Shown: positions 22,831-34,589 of the stretch, piece after piece
Numbering within the stretch: the first letter of the stretch is position 1
Layout: each line of letters starts with the position of its first letter
Assembly: GCA_963920575.1 (NCBI GenBank)
Contig: OY986973.1
Location: forward strand, 3,804,606 to 3,868,605
Direction: 5' to 3'
From: Narthecium ossifragum
Taxonomy: Eukaryota > Streptophyta > Magnoliopsida > Dioscoreales > Nartheciaceae
Length of the DNA: 64,000 nt
Program-made: the position numbers and the translations under genes
Notes under the pieces: model-generated
The model's input: the letters and a program-made list of their open reading frames with translations, nothing else
What the model was told of the DNA's origin: nothing
Databases searched by the model: none

Positions 22831-24158
22831 CTAATGATAGTAACCCAGTAGTGGGTCGAGCCAGAGGGCCGAGCCACGTCATGAGTAGTTTGGAGTCATG
22901 TCGTAGGATAAGTCAGTCATATTTGTATTAGTCAATTAGGAGTTGTGATTGAGTCAAGTGTAGTTTTGATTGATTTAGGTTGGGTGTGAGCCCAAGTCAG
23001 TTGTTAGTCGGGTTGGATATGAGCCATTCGTTAGACGGCTACACATCCAACGGCTATGATGTTATCTAGGTATTTGAGAGTCCTAGGGTTTCTATATGCC
23101 TCTTTATAAATAGGAGGCAAGAGTCTGTAGTCAGTCATCGAGAGAAATAAGAAAAGTGATAGGGGTTTATCCAGCCATCAATTGGGTAAAGGGGTCTTCT
23201 TCCAGCCATCAAGTGGGAGAGGGGCGTCCTCGGGCCTTCAATCGAGGATTTATCTTCACCACCTCCATCTTCTACCTCCTACCCATAACCCGGTGAGATC
23301 TCCCAGATCTAGGATCTCATCAATTGGCATCAGAGCCTAGGTTCTTGGCATCAAGAAAAGCGACTTCAGGCGTTGGAACGTGGGTCAGAAGATATCAAAG
23401 AGACCCTCGTAGACCTGTGAGTGTCAGCACAGAAAACAACCACCATGTTTGCAGAGCGTCATGAAGCCATGGAGACTAAATTCAACAATTTGGAAGGGGT
23501 CATGCGAGACCTGGCACGGGACTTGGGCAATCAAATTGCAACCCTAGCAGCTAGGATTGGTGGCGCAGCAGGAGAGTCCTTGGCAAACCCTAAAAACCAT
23601 GTAAATCCTGATCCTCCATCAACCCTCTCATTAGATCCAGACCCTCGATTTTCTCAAACCCTGTGGCTGTCCTTTTCCCTTATTAATCCTAACCCAACAT
23701 CCACCATTAGATCAAATCCCTCCTTTAATCATGACCATCCACTAATTAACCTTCCTATATCACCACATGATCACAACCCTTCATCACTTTTACTTAAACC
23801 CTTCTCATCCCCACCGTTGGATCAAGTCCAGTGCATCAGATCCATCTCATCCACATCAACCCCTATTCTCTCTCCGTCCACTCACTATCTCTCCCCCAAG
23901 ATCGCCTCTCACCTGAGTTCCTCTCCCTCATCCCCGTCGACGGCCACCTCCAGGTCGACACCCACCTCCTCTCCCTCATCCCCGTCAACGGCCACCTCTT
24001 CGCACTCAGCCCCGTCGACGGCCACCCCCAGCTCCACCTCGTCACCGACCGCCGGATCCTACTCACCAAGCGTCGCTGCCGGTTCCGACCTCCTTCTGCA
24101 AGCCTTCATCACTGCCAGATCCGACCTTGTCCTCAACATGCTTGGAAAAATTAGGGCC
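22831..24158 (+). mobile_element. Fragment of a second LTR retrotransposon (LTR, PBS, partial gag)
   Basis: A 488-bp LTR-like segment runs from TGATAGTAACCC (22835) to GGATCTCATCA (23322). A primer-binding site with TTGGCATCAGAGCC follows at 23323. Next comes a gag-like frame (23421 on) with FAERHEAMETKFNNLE and then a long Ser/Thr/Pro-rich region. No right LTR was found. The block is bounded by the 13-bp direct repeat AAAAATTAGGGCC at 22818-22830 and 24146-24158. TATAAATAG near 23104 could be its promoter. Confidence 0.78.
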
Positions 24159-27100
24159 GGTTGTGTGTGATTGGAGGAAGATGAACATGCAGTTTGAAGA
24201 GAGTGGCCAGATTGAAGAGAGTGGCCAGACTCATACCATTGCTGCCATCAAAGCAAAGACCGCTCAACATGCTTCAGCCAAAGCACTAGAGCGAGAAATC
24301 CGCGCAGGGGGAGAATTGTTCGCACTACACATGGAGGTCTTGGGAGATAGAGAGAGACAGACACTTAATGAGGAAGTCCAACAAATTTTAAAGGAGTACA
24401 ATCATATATTAGCAGAACCACAGGGGCTTCTACCTCTTCGAGAATTTACCCATCGCATTGCCTTGAAGGAGGGAGCACAACCAGTTAATGTTCGACCTTA
24501 CCGGTATGCTCATTATCAAAAAAATGAAATTGAGCGACAGGTGAAAGAGATGTTAGCAGCAGGTTTAATACGCCCGAGTACTAGTCCGTTCTCGTCACCG
24601 GTCCTTCTAGTAAAAAAAAAGATGGGTCTTGGAGGTTTTGCACAGATTACAGGGCTTTAAATGAGGTGACGATAAAGGATCGCTTTCCTATACCGACAGT
24701 TGACGATATGTTGGATGAATTGCATGGGGCTACCTATTTTACTAAGCTGGATCTGCGTGCCGGGTACCATCAAATCCGAGTTCAAGAGGAGGACATCCAT
24801 AAAACTGCGTTCCGAACACACAGTGGTCATTATGAATATGTTGTCATGCCGTTTGGGTTATGCAACGCTCCATCAACCTTTCAAGCAACCATGAATACGT
24901 TATTTAGACCCTACCTGCGGCGATTTATTTTAGTGTTCTTTGATGATATTTTGATCTACAGCAAGGAATGGAAGGAACACTTGGAGCATCTCAGGTTAGT
25001 CCTCAGCATCCTAAGTACTAACCAATTTTATATTAAACCCTCAAAGTGTAGCTTTGCCCAGCGCGTGGTTGAGTACTTAGGCCACATCATATCTCAAGAC
25101 GGGGTCAGTGCCGACCCTCAGAAAATTGATGCCATGAAGAGATGGCCAGCACCCCGGAATACCACGGAGTTGCGAGGATTTTTGGGACTTACTGGCTATT
25201 ATAGGAAATTTGTGAAAGATTATGGCAAAATTGCTGCTCCATTAACAGTGCTCCTGAGGAAAGGCCAGTTTGTGTGGGGACCAACAGCGGAGAAGGCGTT
25301 TACTGCGTTGAAGACGGCTATGACCACTACCCCAGTCCTGGCTCTACCCAACTTTGCAGAGGAATTTATCGTGGAGACGGATGCGTCCGGAGAAGGCATT
25401 GGTGCAGTACTAATGCAAAAGGGAAGACCATTGGCCTATCTTAGCAAAGCCATTGCTCCTACGAAAAGATCATGATCAGCTTATACGAAGGAGATGCTCG
25501 CTGTCATAGAAGCTGTGAGAGTTTGGAGACCTTATCTACTTGGGCGGAAATTTATTATCCAAACTGACCAACGAAGCTTAAAGTACTTCATGGATCAACG
25601 GGTAGTCACAGCAGAGCAGCAACGTTGGGTTTCAAAATTATTAGGATATGAATACGAAATCAGATATAAACCTGGAAGGGAAAACTCAGCAGCCGATGCC
25701 TTGTCAAGGAAGGTTGAAGAACCAAAGCTTCAAGCTATTTTTTACCCGGTTCCCTCAATCTGGGAGCAAATAAAAGAAGCAAATAAACAGGATCCCTATC
25801 TACTTGCTGTCCATCAACGATGGCAAGGTGAGACCATAGGAAACAGAGCTTTGGGTTTGGGCGGAGAGCTGGATGTTGGAAGCAGAACAGCAGCAGAAGA
25901 CAAACTCAGCTGAGCAGAGTTCATTCCAAAACGGAAACAATCGAGAGCAGGAATCGACTGACATTGACACAGCAAAGCTGAGCTTATCACAAAACAGAGA
26001 ATCACAAGAGGCTCGTCTAGAAGAGCCAGGGGATGTCGAGGTCACTTTCGCCCACGACAAAAATAATTCAGGATTGGAGGATAGCAGAAACGATACAGCA
26101 GGTAGTGTGCAGATGGCGTTTGGAGCAGTCACAGTGCGAGATGGGATGGTATACTTTCAAGGACGAGTGGTGATTCCACCAAAATCTGAGATCAGCCGAC
26201 AATTGATACAAGAGTTCCATGACTCACCTATTGGAGGGCATTCAGGAGTCCTACGTACCCTTAAGAGGCTAAATCAAGTGTTTTATTGGGAAGGTATGAG
26301 GTAAGATGTTAAGATGCATGTATCATCGTGTGATGTTTGTCAAAAAAATAAGAGCGATTCACGGAAGCCGGATGGACTGCTGCAACCATTACCCATTCCA
26401 AACGAAGTCTGGGAAGAAGTTTCAATGGATTTTGTCGAAGGCTTGCCACGTTCAGCAGGGTTGGATGTGGTGATGGTTGTCGTTGATCGGCTCACAAAGT
26501 ATGCACATTTTATACCTCTAGCTCACCCGTACACGGCATTGAAGGTAGCCCAGGCATTCATTCATCAAATAGTCCGACTTCATGGGATACCCAATGCTAT
26601 TGTGAGTGATCGTGATCCCATCTTTATGAGCAACTTTTGAAAAGAATTCTTTAAAATGCAAGGAACACAGCTTAAGATGAGTTCGGCATATCATCCCCAA
26701 ACCGATGGCCAGACGGAGGTAGTTAATCGTTGCTTGGAGCAGTACTTGAGATGCTTTGTGAGTCAGAACCCCAAAGGATGGGTGCAATATTTGAGTTGGG
26801 CAGAGTACTGGTATAATACTTCTTATCACTCATCGACGGGTATGACACCTTTTGAAGCTCTGTATGGTCGAGCTGCGCCTGTCATTCCTAACTACATGGC
26901 CGGGTGCTCCCCTGTGGAAGAGATTGACAAGGAACTACTGCGTCGAGATGAAATCCTTAGGCAGCTGAAGCACAACCTCTACTCTTCAATCAACAGGACC
27001 AAACAACTCGTGGATATACGACGGCGAGAAGTAGAATTTGAAATTGGCGATTGGGTTTTCTTGAAACTCCAACCTTATCGACAGAATACAATGTTTAGGA

Positions 27101-27546
27101 GGGCACACCAAAAATTGGCTAGTAAGTATTTTGGTCCATATCATGTAATGGAAAAAATTGGAGCAGTAGCTTACAAACTCGCTATACCAGAAACAGCTCG
27201 CATCCATCCGGTGTTCCATGTTTCATTATTAAAAAAGAAGGTGGGCACTACAATGTCGGCAGAGCAAGAAGTGCCACCATGTGATGATGAAGGTACACCT
27301 TTACTGGAGCCTGAGGAGGTAATAGACTATAGATGGGTGAAAAAAGGCGCCAAATACTTGGCAGAAGCATTGGTGAAATGGAAGTTAATGCCAGTAGCAG
27401 ATGCGACTTGGGAGTCAATTAGGGTTTTACAGGAACAGTTTCCAAATATGAACCTTGAGGACAAGGTTCCTTCTCAAGGAGGGAAGAATGATGAGTTCAA
27501 TAGGCGCTCAGATCGTGCACGCAAGCCTAACCCGAAATATTCATAA
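24159..27546 (+). pseudogene. Ty3/gypsy pol: RT, RNase H, integrase, chromodomain-like tail
   Basis: Reverse transcriptase is recognised by [46 protein letters not shown] and the FFDDILIYS catalytic box near 24936. RNase H follows with [14 protein letters not shown] and PGRENSAADALSR. Integrase has the HHCC finger (HDSPIGGHSG with CDVCQ), the aspartates in MDFVEG and SDRDPIF, and the glutamate in VVNRCLEQ. The tail has HPVFHVSLLKK and a chromodomain-like WKLMPVADATWE. Damage: a frame shift in an A run near 24612, in-frame stops at 25473, 26302 and 26638, and a shift between RNase H and integrase near 25870-25910. No protease domain is seen upstream. It copies RNA to DNA and integrates it by family function, but is inactive here. 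Confidence 0.95.
27476..27488 (+). promoter_or_regulatory. Polypurine tract
   Basis: AAGGAGGGAAGAA lies immediately before the TGATGAG start of the 3' LTR, the expected place for the plus-strand primer. It is also inside the coding tail of pol. Confidence 0.85.
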
Positions 27547-27944
27547 TTAGATGAGTCTTAGTTAAACTAGAAACTATAGTTTAAGTGAGTCTTGAGTAGG
27601 TTATTAAGGAGTCCAGGTAGTAGTAGAGTAGCAGAGTTGGATTCTGCTTAGGAGAGCACCTGCGTGTGCTAATAGTATAAATAGCTAGTTATCTCCGCTG
27701 AAGGGATTCAGTCTTGATTAATAGAAAAGTTCTTCTTCTTAATTAAAGAGAAGATCAGGGGTGTCTCAACCATTAATTGAGAACTAGTTTCTAGTTACTT
27801 CTCTGCTATTCTTCTCTGCTACTTCTCTGCAACTTATTCCCTTCCGTCAGCATCCTCTGTTTTCTTCTTCTCCAACCGCGTGTTATTTCATTGCCAATCA
27901 CAAGAAGGGCGTGAGGTGGGATCAAGGCTTCCTATTTCCCATCA
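27489..27944 (+). repeat. 3' LTR (456 bp)
   Basis: It is a near-identical partner of 20727-21202, apart from the small insertions in the 5' LTR and scattered substitutions. It is followed by the target duplication CAAAG. The first 58 bases hold the last codons and stop of the pol frame. Confidence 0.93.
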
Positions 27945-28245
27945 CAAAGTTGGTACTTTTCTCATTCTCCAGAAACACAACCTTCCAGATACCCACTTGC
28001 TCACCTTCTCATTGAAAAAAGTCAGCAAAAGAACTCCGAATTTTTTGCCAAATCGGACCCCCAGTGTCAAGATTTGGCACTTTCGGACCCCCCTTGTTTC
28101 TTTGCAACAGAGGACCCCTAAGCGAGGAAATGCCGATTTTACCCCTCCCTCCCATGCCATGAACAGCCATGCCATACATGCATATGCATCCCGTTTTCCT
28201 CATCATTAGCGCATTTAATGTACATCGGCTTAAAAAAGAGAAAAC

Positions 28246-28274
28246 CATCCCGTCGCATTAAATGCGACGGGATG
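28246..28274. repeat. Near-perfect palindrome in the left TIR
   Basis: CATCCCGTCGCATT is followed by one A and its exact reverse complement. A related palindrome with shorter arms (CCCGTCGCATT) lies at 29030-29052, at the inner edge of the TIR. The right TIR keeps only one arm near 38385-38400. Confidence 0.9.
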
Positions 28275-28679
28275 TGTCTTCTTCCCCAACCGGCTTCCTC
28301 CCTCCCGCCGGGCTTGGGTCCTCCGGCCATCTTCCCTTCTCCCTCTCTCTCCACTACCTCCTCTTCTCTTCATCCTCTCCACTCTTCTCAATTATTCGTT
28401 CATATCCCCTCTCTTTCCTCCGGCCATCTTCTCCTCTCCCTCTATCTCCACCACCTCCTCTTCTGTTCTCCCTCTCCACTCTTTGATTTTTTTGCCGTTC
28501 ATATCCCCCCCTTTCCACTACCTCCACTTGTCCACCTTAGCCAAAATAGTTCACCGGAGAGAGGTCCCCACACATTTGTCGGCGATGAGAACCATGTCCA
28601 AGCGGAGACGAAGAAATACCACAACCGGTGGAAGAGATGACGATGAACGGACTCCCACCGGGGGCGGAGGGGACAAATT

Positions 28680-28990
28680 TTGAAAGCGCGGGTATAATAA
28701 TAAGCTGCGTGTGTATAAAATTCTCTATACGTGTCTAAACTTGTTTTCACGCGTCTAAATAGGATACGCGCGTGTACAAACTTTATGAACGTGTACGAGG
28801 TCTACATGATTTCACGTGTATTAGGTGATCACACGCGTGTCCGTGGACGCGTAGAATTCTGAAAGGCACGCGTATGAAGGACCATGCGTGTGTACAAAAA
28901 CATCATTACACACGTTTGACGTGGCGCGTTTCTACTGGGTAGTGCAAAGAAAAAAACCAGTAAAAAAATGCCCACCCACACGTGTCGGTT
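28680..28990. repeat. CGTGTA/ACGCGT motif cluster in the left TIR
   Basis: More than a dozen motifs such as ATACGTGTC, TCACGCGTC, ATACGCGCGTG, GAACGTGTA, TCACGTGTA, ACACGCGTG and GGCACGCGTA are spaced 15-30 bp apart. The cluster is mirrored at 37665-37975 in the right TIR. Confidence 0.85.
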
Positions 28991-29972
28991 AACGGTACGG
29001 TTATGTTTGGATTAAAAAAACAAAACTTTCCCGTCGCATTTAATGCGACGGGATGTGTCTTCTTCCCGAAGCCTCCTCTTCCTCTTCCTCCCTCCCGCCG
29101 GGTATGCAATTCCTCCCGCCATTTTCTCCTCTCCCTCTCCACTAACCTCTTCACTAAGTGGCTTCTCTTCTCTTCAAAGTATTTTTCCGTCTTCTCCCTT
29201 ATTCTTTCATGTCTCATCCCTTTCCACCGCCTCCTGATCTCCTCCCTTTGCACTGCCTCCACTGTCTCTCTTCTCCCTTTTCACTCTTCTCCCTTATTCG
29301 TACGTTCTCCGTTTCCACTGCCTCCTCTTCTACCTTCGGACGTCGCAGTTTTCTTCGCCAAAATAGTCCACCGGAGAGAGCTCTCCACACATGCAAGCCT
29401 ATCATGAGAAGCATTCCGCTGCATTGCCACTTCAACGGACAGGTAATAAATCATGAACGCAATCCATATTATTTGGGGGGTACTTCCACGATCGACGAGT
29501 TCTCGTCGGACCTTACTCTTCCTCAACTGAAGGCTCACTTCTACGCTCTCTGCAATCAATCTCCTATTGACGTTGAGTTGTTCTTAACATACGACATACC
29601 CGACGATCCATATAGACCATTTAGCCGTCTAGACGACGCCAATGACATGGCCCAGCTTTTTCGTCTTCTTGCACGATCATCATGCTCAGTCGTTAGAGTA
29701 TTCCCCTCCACTGTAGAAGATGCGGTTGACTCGAGGTATGCGTCTCATCCATTGCTGACTAAAGAATAAGTTTGTTTATTCGCCTTCTAACGCATCCAAC
29801 ACGGTTTCAATTCGAACAGCGACGTCTCGCCGTTACAGCCAGCAAGTATTCCCCACATACTGGGTGGGATTGATCTGAACACACCTCTTGAACCATGTCC
29901 CAGCGGAGAGAAGGAATTTGCTCAACTGGTCCAAGAGATGCCGATTAACGGACTCACACCGGAGGCCGATGG

Positions 29973-30221
29973 GTAAGTTATAGAAGCACGGGTATAATTA
30001 TAAGCTGCATGTGTATACAACGCTATATACGTGTGTGAACTTATTTTGACGAGTATCTATACACTACACACGTGTACACAATTTATAGAAGAGTACGTGT
30101 TTACATGCATTTGACGTGTATTACTAGCTCACACACGTGTTAATGCACGCGTATAAATCGGAACACGTGTATGTTTTGGTCGGTTTACGAGTACTGATTT
30201 TTGAACTGCTTGTACATGCAG
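29973..30221. repeat. Motif cluster in transposase intron 2
   Basis: The intron contains about ten CGTGT/ACGAGT-type words, including ATACGTGTG, CACACGTGTAC, AGTACGTGT, TGACGTGTA and GCACGCGTATAAA. The motifs run up to the splice acceptor but not into the exons. Confidence 0.75.
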
Positions 30222-30804
30222 TCACGAAGACGGGCCTGCTGTTGACACGTATGACCCATACGAGGAAATATATTTTGCGAATGACTGGGTGGCCGTTAGC
30301 GACTGTGAGGAGCCAACGGAGATGTTTGACTGTGACGAGGTCGATGAGTACGTTCTCAACTTCGAAACACCGGAAGCTCAAGCGAACTACTTTTTGAATG
30401 CTCCCGAGCCATATGTTGGAGAGAGGTACCCCGACAAGGCAACCCTTAAGCTGTCGCTTGCAAGATACGCCATAGCGCGCCGGTTCGAATATAAGCTAAA
30501 GAAATGCAAGGGGGATAAGGCGCTTGCAAATTGTCTTCATGCTAGCTGCTCATGGAAGCTTATTGGTAGAAGAATACCTGGGCTATCCACTTTCCGGGTA
30601 AGCGTATTCGTCAGGGACCACACGTGCAACAGACCTATGGTTGGGCATGGACACAAGCAGTTGACGTGCTCCTTTATCGTCGAGGAGATAAAAGCGCGAG
30701 TAGCGGCATGTGACAAATACACCGTGAAGATGATTGTCGAAGAGCACGGCGTACGTGTGTCCTACTGGAAGGCATATCGCGCAAAAGTGAAAGTTCTTAC
30801 TCTG

Positions 30805-31019
30805 GTGAGCATATAACTTATGGTTGACGCATTTAGCTATAAACACGTATGGGTGTACGAATATTATATGACATGCGTAGAAAACATACGAGTATAGTGA
30901 ACTGAAGACTCGTATACTTCATACGTGTTTTCGGTTATACGCGTGTGTCGCTTATGAACACACGTACTATAAAAGCGCGCGTGTGAACAACAATTTAACG
31001 TGTTTCCGGTTTTAAACAG
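30805..31019. repeat. Motif cluster in transposase intron 3
   Basis: ACACGTATGGGTGTAC, ACATGCGTAG, ATACGTGTTTTC, ATACGCGTGTG, ACACGTAC and GCGCGCGTGTG occur in a 215-bp intron. There is one motif per 20-25 bp, as in the other non-coding parts of the element. Confidence 0.75.
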
Positions 31020-32366
31020 GTACATGGCACATATGAGAACTCCTTCAATATGTTGCGGCCTTATATGCGCGAGCTAATGATGAGGGATCCTAGAACCGTG
31101 ACAGCCCTCCAGTTGGATTCAAGCCTGCGTTTTGAGAGGATTTTCTGGGCCTTTGGTGTGTGCATACACGCATTCAAAAATCATCTCCGACCAGTCATCG
31201 GGATAAACGGGACATTCGTCACCGGAAGATATCCAGGGACGATATTTATCGCGATTGGAATGGACGCCAACAATCACATCGTCCCAATAGCGTTTACCGT
31301 AGGGGAAAAAGAATATGCGGCTTCTTGGTCTTGGTTCCTCATACGACTACGCCAATGCATCAGCCCATTTGATACATTGACCATCATCTCCGATCGACAC
31401 AAGGGCATAATCAAGGCTGTGGAGGACGTGTTCCCCGATGCCGCACATGGGTTCTGCATGGTCCATCTGTCACGCAACCTGATCAACGCACCGAGGCATT
31501 CTCTTCCGTATAACATGTTCTGGTCGGCCGCGCTTGCGTGCACGGAGGCAAGTTTCATACGGACCATGAATCAGTTGAAAGAGAGGTTTCCAGAACAGTT
31601 TGATTATATCCAAGACATTCCTACGGAGAAGTGGGCATCACACTGCTTTTGTGGACGAAGGTATAAAATGTTGTCGACAAATATGGTCGAGAGCTTCAAT
31701 GGGGTGTTGAAGGAGACCAAGGCACTACCAATCCAATTCATGATTGAAACAACGAGGCGTAAGGTAGCGTCCTACTTCTTCAGGAGAAACAGGGAATCGG
31801 CACACATGGAGAGCACTTTGACTCCGTGGGCGGAGAAAGAGCTCAAAATTGCTAAAGAAAAGGGAAGACATATGACAGTCGCAGAATCGAGCGTGACGGA
31901 CTTCCAAGTTCAATACGGTGAAGCATAGTACGCGGTGAATATAGCAAATCGTGACTGTTCGTGCAAAGAATGGAACGTGCATGAAATACCATGCCCACAT
32001 GCTTGCGCCGCTCTAATGTGGAGGAATCTGCCCGAATACGACTATTGTGAGAAATGGTTCCTGTCCGATAATTATAGAGCGATCTACGCCGACATGATCC
32101 ACCTCACCGCATCACAGGAGTTTTGGCCAAAAGGCAGCGAGGAAGACCCACCCGTCTATCCACCTCACTGTGTGATCAAGAAGGGGAAGAGAAGGAAGAG
32201 AAGGTTGCCGTCTCAAGGCGAGGCTCAGTCGAGAACATTGCGGAGATGTTCGAGGTGTAAGGTACTTGGGCACAACAAGAAAACTTGTAGAGCACCCATT
32301 CATCCCGATCCGCCCGTATGTCCTGTAGATGTTTCCGGTGCAGCACCAGCTCGGCCCGCTGCATGA

Positions 32367-32783
32367 TGTTACGTCTGTGTATTATATGGTGCAGTGTACG
32401 TAGTACACCTTTTGGGTAATGTAAACATTCAATGTTAATAACACGTATGCTTCTAAGAAATACACGTATCGACTGAAAGCAATACACGTGTGACGACAAA
32501 ATGACGGGTTTTTACACGTGTTTGGCGTTACACGTGTATTGCTTTCAGTCGATACGTGTCTTTGTTAGACACATACGTGTAGTTTAAGAATACTCACGTG
32601 TCTCCAAAAATGTGTGTAACTGTATGTTGGATGCACGGGTATAATTATTAGACGCGTGTATGTGAAATTCAACATACGTGTTATCTTCGGCATACACACG
32701 TGTAAACTTTGAATGAAATGTACGATGTTTGTTACATACCACCCAAAGTTGATCAAGGCAAATTGTTTCTTACAATAACTAAT
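32367..32783. repeat. Motif cluster between the convergent MULE genes
   Basis: The gap between the two stop codons holds ACACGTATG, ACACGTATCGACTG, ACACGTGTGACG, TACACGTGTTTGG, TACACGTGTATTGC, GATACGTGTC, CATACGTGTAG, CTCACGTGTC, GACGCGTGTATG, CATACGTGTT and CACACGTGTAAAC. Two segments around TACACGTGTATTGC and ACACGTATCGACTG form a partial inverted repeat. Confidence 0.8.
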
Positions 32784-33629
32784 CTAATTCTTCGAAGTTG
32801 CGGCTCGTGACGGCTCATTCGAAAGGCCCGCCTTCTGGTTGCCGACACTTACTAAGATATAAGCAAGTTGCCCACGAATGCCGGCAATGTCCGATTGTCT
32901 AAACTCAAAATCGTCCCAAGGACGACCGGCGCGTATGCCTTCCTCGTATTTCAGCACGAAAAGTCCGCAATCGAGTCTACCAATGACAACGAAAAATTAA
33001 TGAGTATATAATTGGAGTACTAATAGGATCTTTGAAAACAAAAGCCAATTCTTACGAGCCGCGCTGCATTGGTATGCCGGTGACATGCTCTATCGCCCAA
33101 CCCCCAAGCTCCTCCCCTTTACCATGCACCTCTGGCAGCCAAGTCCGGATCGCATGTGCAACCCACTTAGCCATATCCTCAGCATCTTTGTTGTAGATTG
33201 GCGCATCAGAGGATGTGTTGTGCCTGCAAACCCTGCCCAATAAATCTATTGCCAGCAAGTGCCAATGCAGACTGGTGTGCAATGGGATGAACCACACGTC
33301 CAAGATCGGGAGTGCGGAGAAGGTTTTGCACGAATGCAGGAGGGAATCACGCAACGAATGACGTTCGTCACGTACAGCATGCTGAAATAAACCGTTAGAT
33401 GTTTAGTGAAACAAATAACACGAGCTGATTGACGTAACCTGACAAGATACTTACATGGAGGCGAGTAGATGAAAAAAAACAACGGCGGGATGTCTTCGCT
33501 GGTAGATAACGATACGCCAAGACATCCTGAGCCGCGTCGATCACATCTCCCTCGATGGAGCTATTGTTCAGTAAGTCCATGATCTGCCCGCGGGTGCAGT
33601 AGCCCATCCCATGGGTATAGACGACGGCA

Positions 33630-34170
33630 CTAAAAATAAACGTCAAATACGCATATAAAACCACATTAGAAGCGTATAAATCGTCTAAATGGACATCACA
33701 CGCGTCTAATTGGAAATACACGTACAAACTTATACGAAAACGTAACATCACATAGTACGGGTATAAATGAACCTTAAACGTGTATAAATGAATCTACCCC
33801 GCGTATAAATGAACCTAAAACGTGTATAAATTTACATCACACGCGTATAAATGAACCTAATACGCGTATAAATAGGTATCACACGCGTATAAATGGACAT
33901 AACACGTGTAAACAAAAGCCAAAACATAACAATAAATGAAGGCGTATAAATGGACATCACACGTGTCTAAATGGACATGGACGTGTATACATGTACATAA
34001 CACGTGTATAAAAGAACCTAACACGCGTATAAATGCACCAAACACGGGTATAAATGTACATAACACGTGTAAACTCATGCCAAAACATAACATGGATAGA
34101 AGACGTGTATAAATGGACAAAACACGCGTATAAGAAGAAAATAAACGACCAGTATAGAACGAGAACTTAC
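33630..34170. repeat. Densest motif array (ACGCGTATAAATG) in a ULP-gene intron
   Basis: About twenty copies of a unit such as ACACGCGTATAAATGRAC occur at 20-28 bp steps in one orientation, with variants ACACGTGTATAAA and ACGGGTATAAATG. The regular step and constant orientation set it apart from the other clusters. It ends exactly before the splice sites. Confidence 0.88.
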
Positions 34171-34589
34171 TCGTCGTCAATATGGTCGAGATATTCAAGC
34201 CCCCTCTTCTCGAAGTCTTCCAGCAAATTCACAACTGCTTTCGAGTCCGCCATGTACTGCTTCTGACAGACGACGGGTCTTTTCGTTGCTTCTCTTGCGG
34301 AAGTATAGTCTATGGGCCTCATGAAGCCATGCTCGAGAATGTTCAGTGTCTGTGCAAGCTCCTCCGACGTTCGCTGTGCCTCATTCATGGCAATCCAGCT
34401 GTCATCTATATGGGAATCGCCGGAGCCACTCGGGGATGCCAACGGCGCAGAATCTGAGTGGGCGAGCTGAACTTCTGCCTCCACTTCACACATCTCTTTA
34501 GTGGGTTGGACTGGTGCTACGTCCTTCACTGCATCATCTATAGGTTCAAACACCTTATCGTCGCCTTCTTCCGCGGTCTCAGTATAAGC

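Larger units (their letters stand above)
20727..27944 (+). mobile_element. Full-length Ty3/gypsy LTR retrotransposon, decayed
   Basis: LTRs at 20727-21202 and 27489-27944 begin TGATGAG and end CCCATCA. They are flanked by the 5-bp duplication CAAAG at 20722-20726 and 27945-27949. A primer-binding site follows the left LTR and a purine tract precedes the right one. Internal order is gag, reverse transcriptase, RNase H, integrase, with a chromodomain-like tail, the order of Ty3/gypsy chromoviruses. The gag region is split by a hAT-type MITE (21355-21910). The zinc-knuckle and protease region is replaced by a fragment of another LTR element (22831-24158). The pol frame has several stops and shifts. 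The last codons of pol run into the right LTR, as often in this group. Confidence 0.95.
28038..29043 (+). repeat. Left terminal inverted repeat of the MULE
   Basis: It matches the reverse complement of 37616-38609 with few differences. It contains a CT-rich promoter-like tract, a short leader with CACCGGAGAGAG and a truncated first-exon-like piece (AACCATGTCCAAGCGGAGA). A motif-rich segment and a second promoter-like stretch follow. A 29-bp palindrome lies at 28246-28274. The frame at 28587-28683 is only a relic of the transposase 5' end and not a separate gene. Confidence 0.9.
29404..32366 (+). pseudogene. MuDR-type MULE transposase, one premature stop
   Basis: Four exons keep frame: 29404-29735, 29820-29972, 30222-30804 and 31020-32366, with GT-AG introns, 805 codons in all. 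The N-terminus (YYLGGTSTIDEFSSDL) resembles the domain seen at the start of MULE transposases. A MuDR DNA-binding region with CLHASCSWKLIG and FVRDHTCN follows. The MULE catalytic domain (INGTFVTGRYPG, TIISDRHKGI, GFCMVHLSRN, ALACTEASFI) precedes a SWIM finger (CSCKEWN, CPHAC) and a CCHC knuckle (CSRCKVLGHNKKTC). A TAG at 31926-31928 (codon 659) cuts off the SWIM finger. The first catalytic aspartate, normally in a DGT motif, reads NGT. By family it cuts the TIRs and moves the element; this copy is likely inactive. Confidence 0.92.

Noticed and set aside
28218..28683. Open frames inside the MULE TIR
   Set aside because: They are mirrored in the other TIR and derive from a truncated promoter/exon copy of the transposase gene; no separate gene is needed to explain them.
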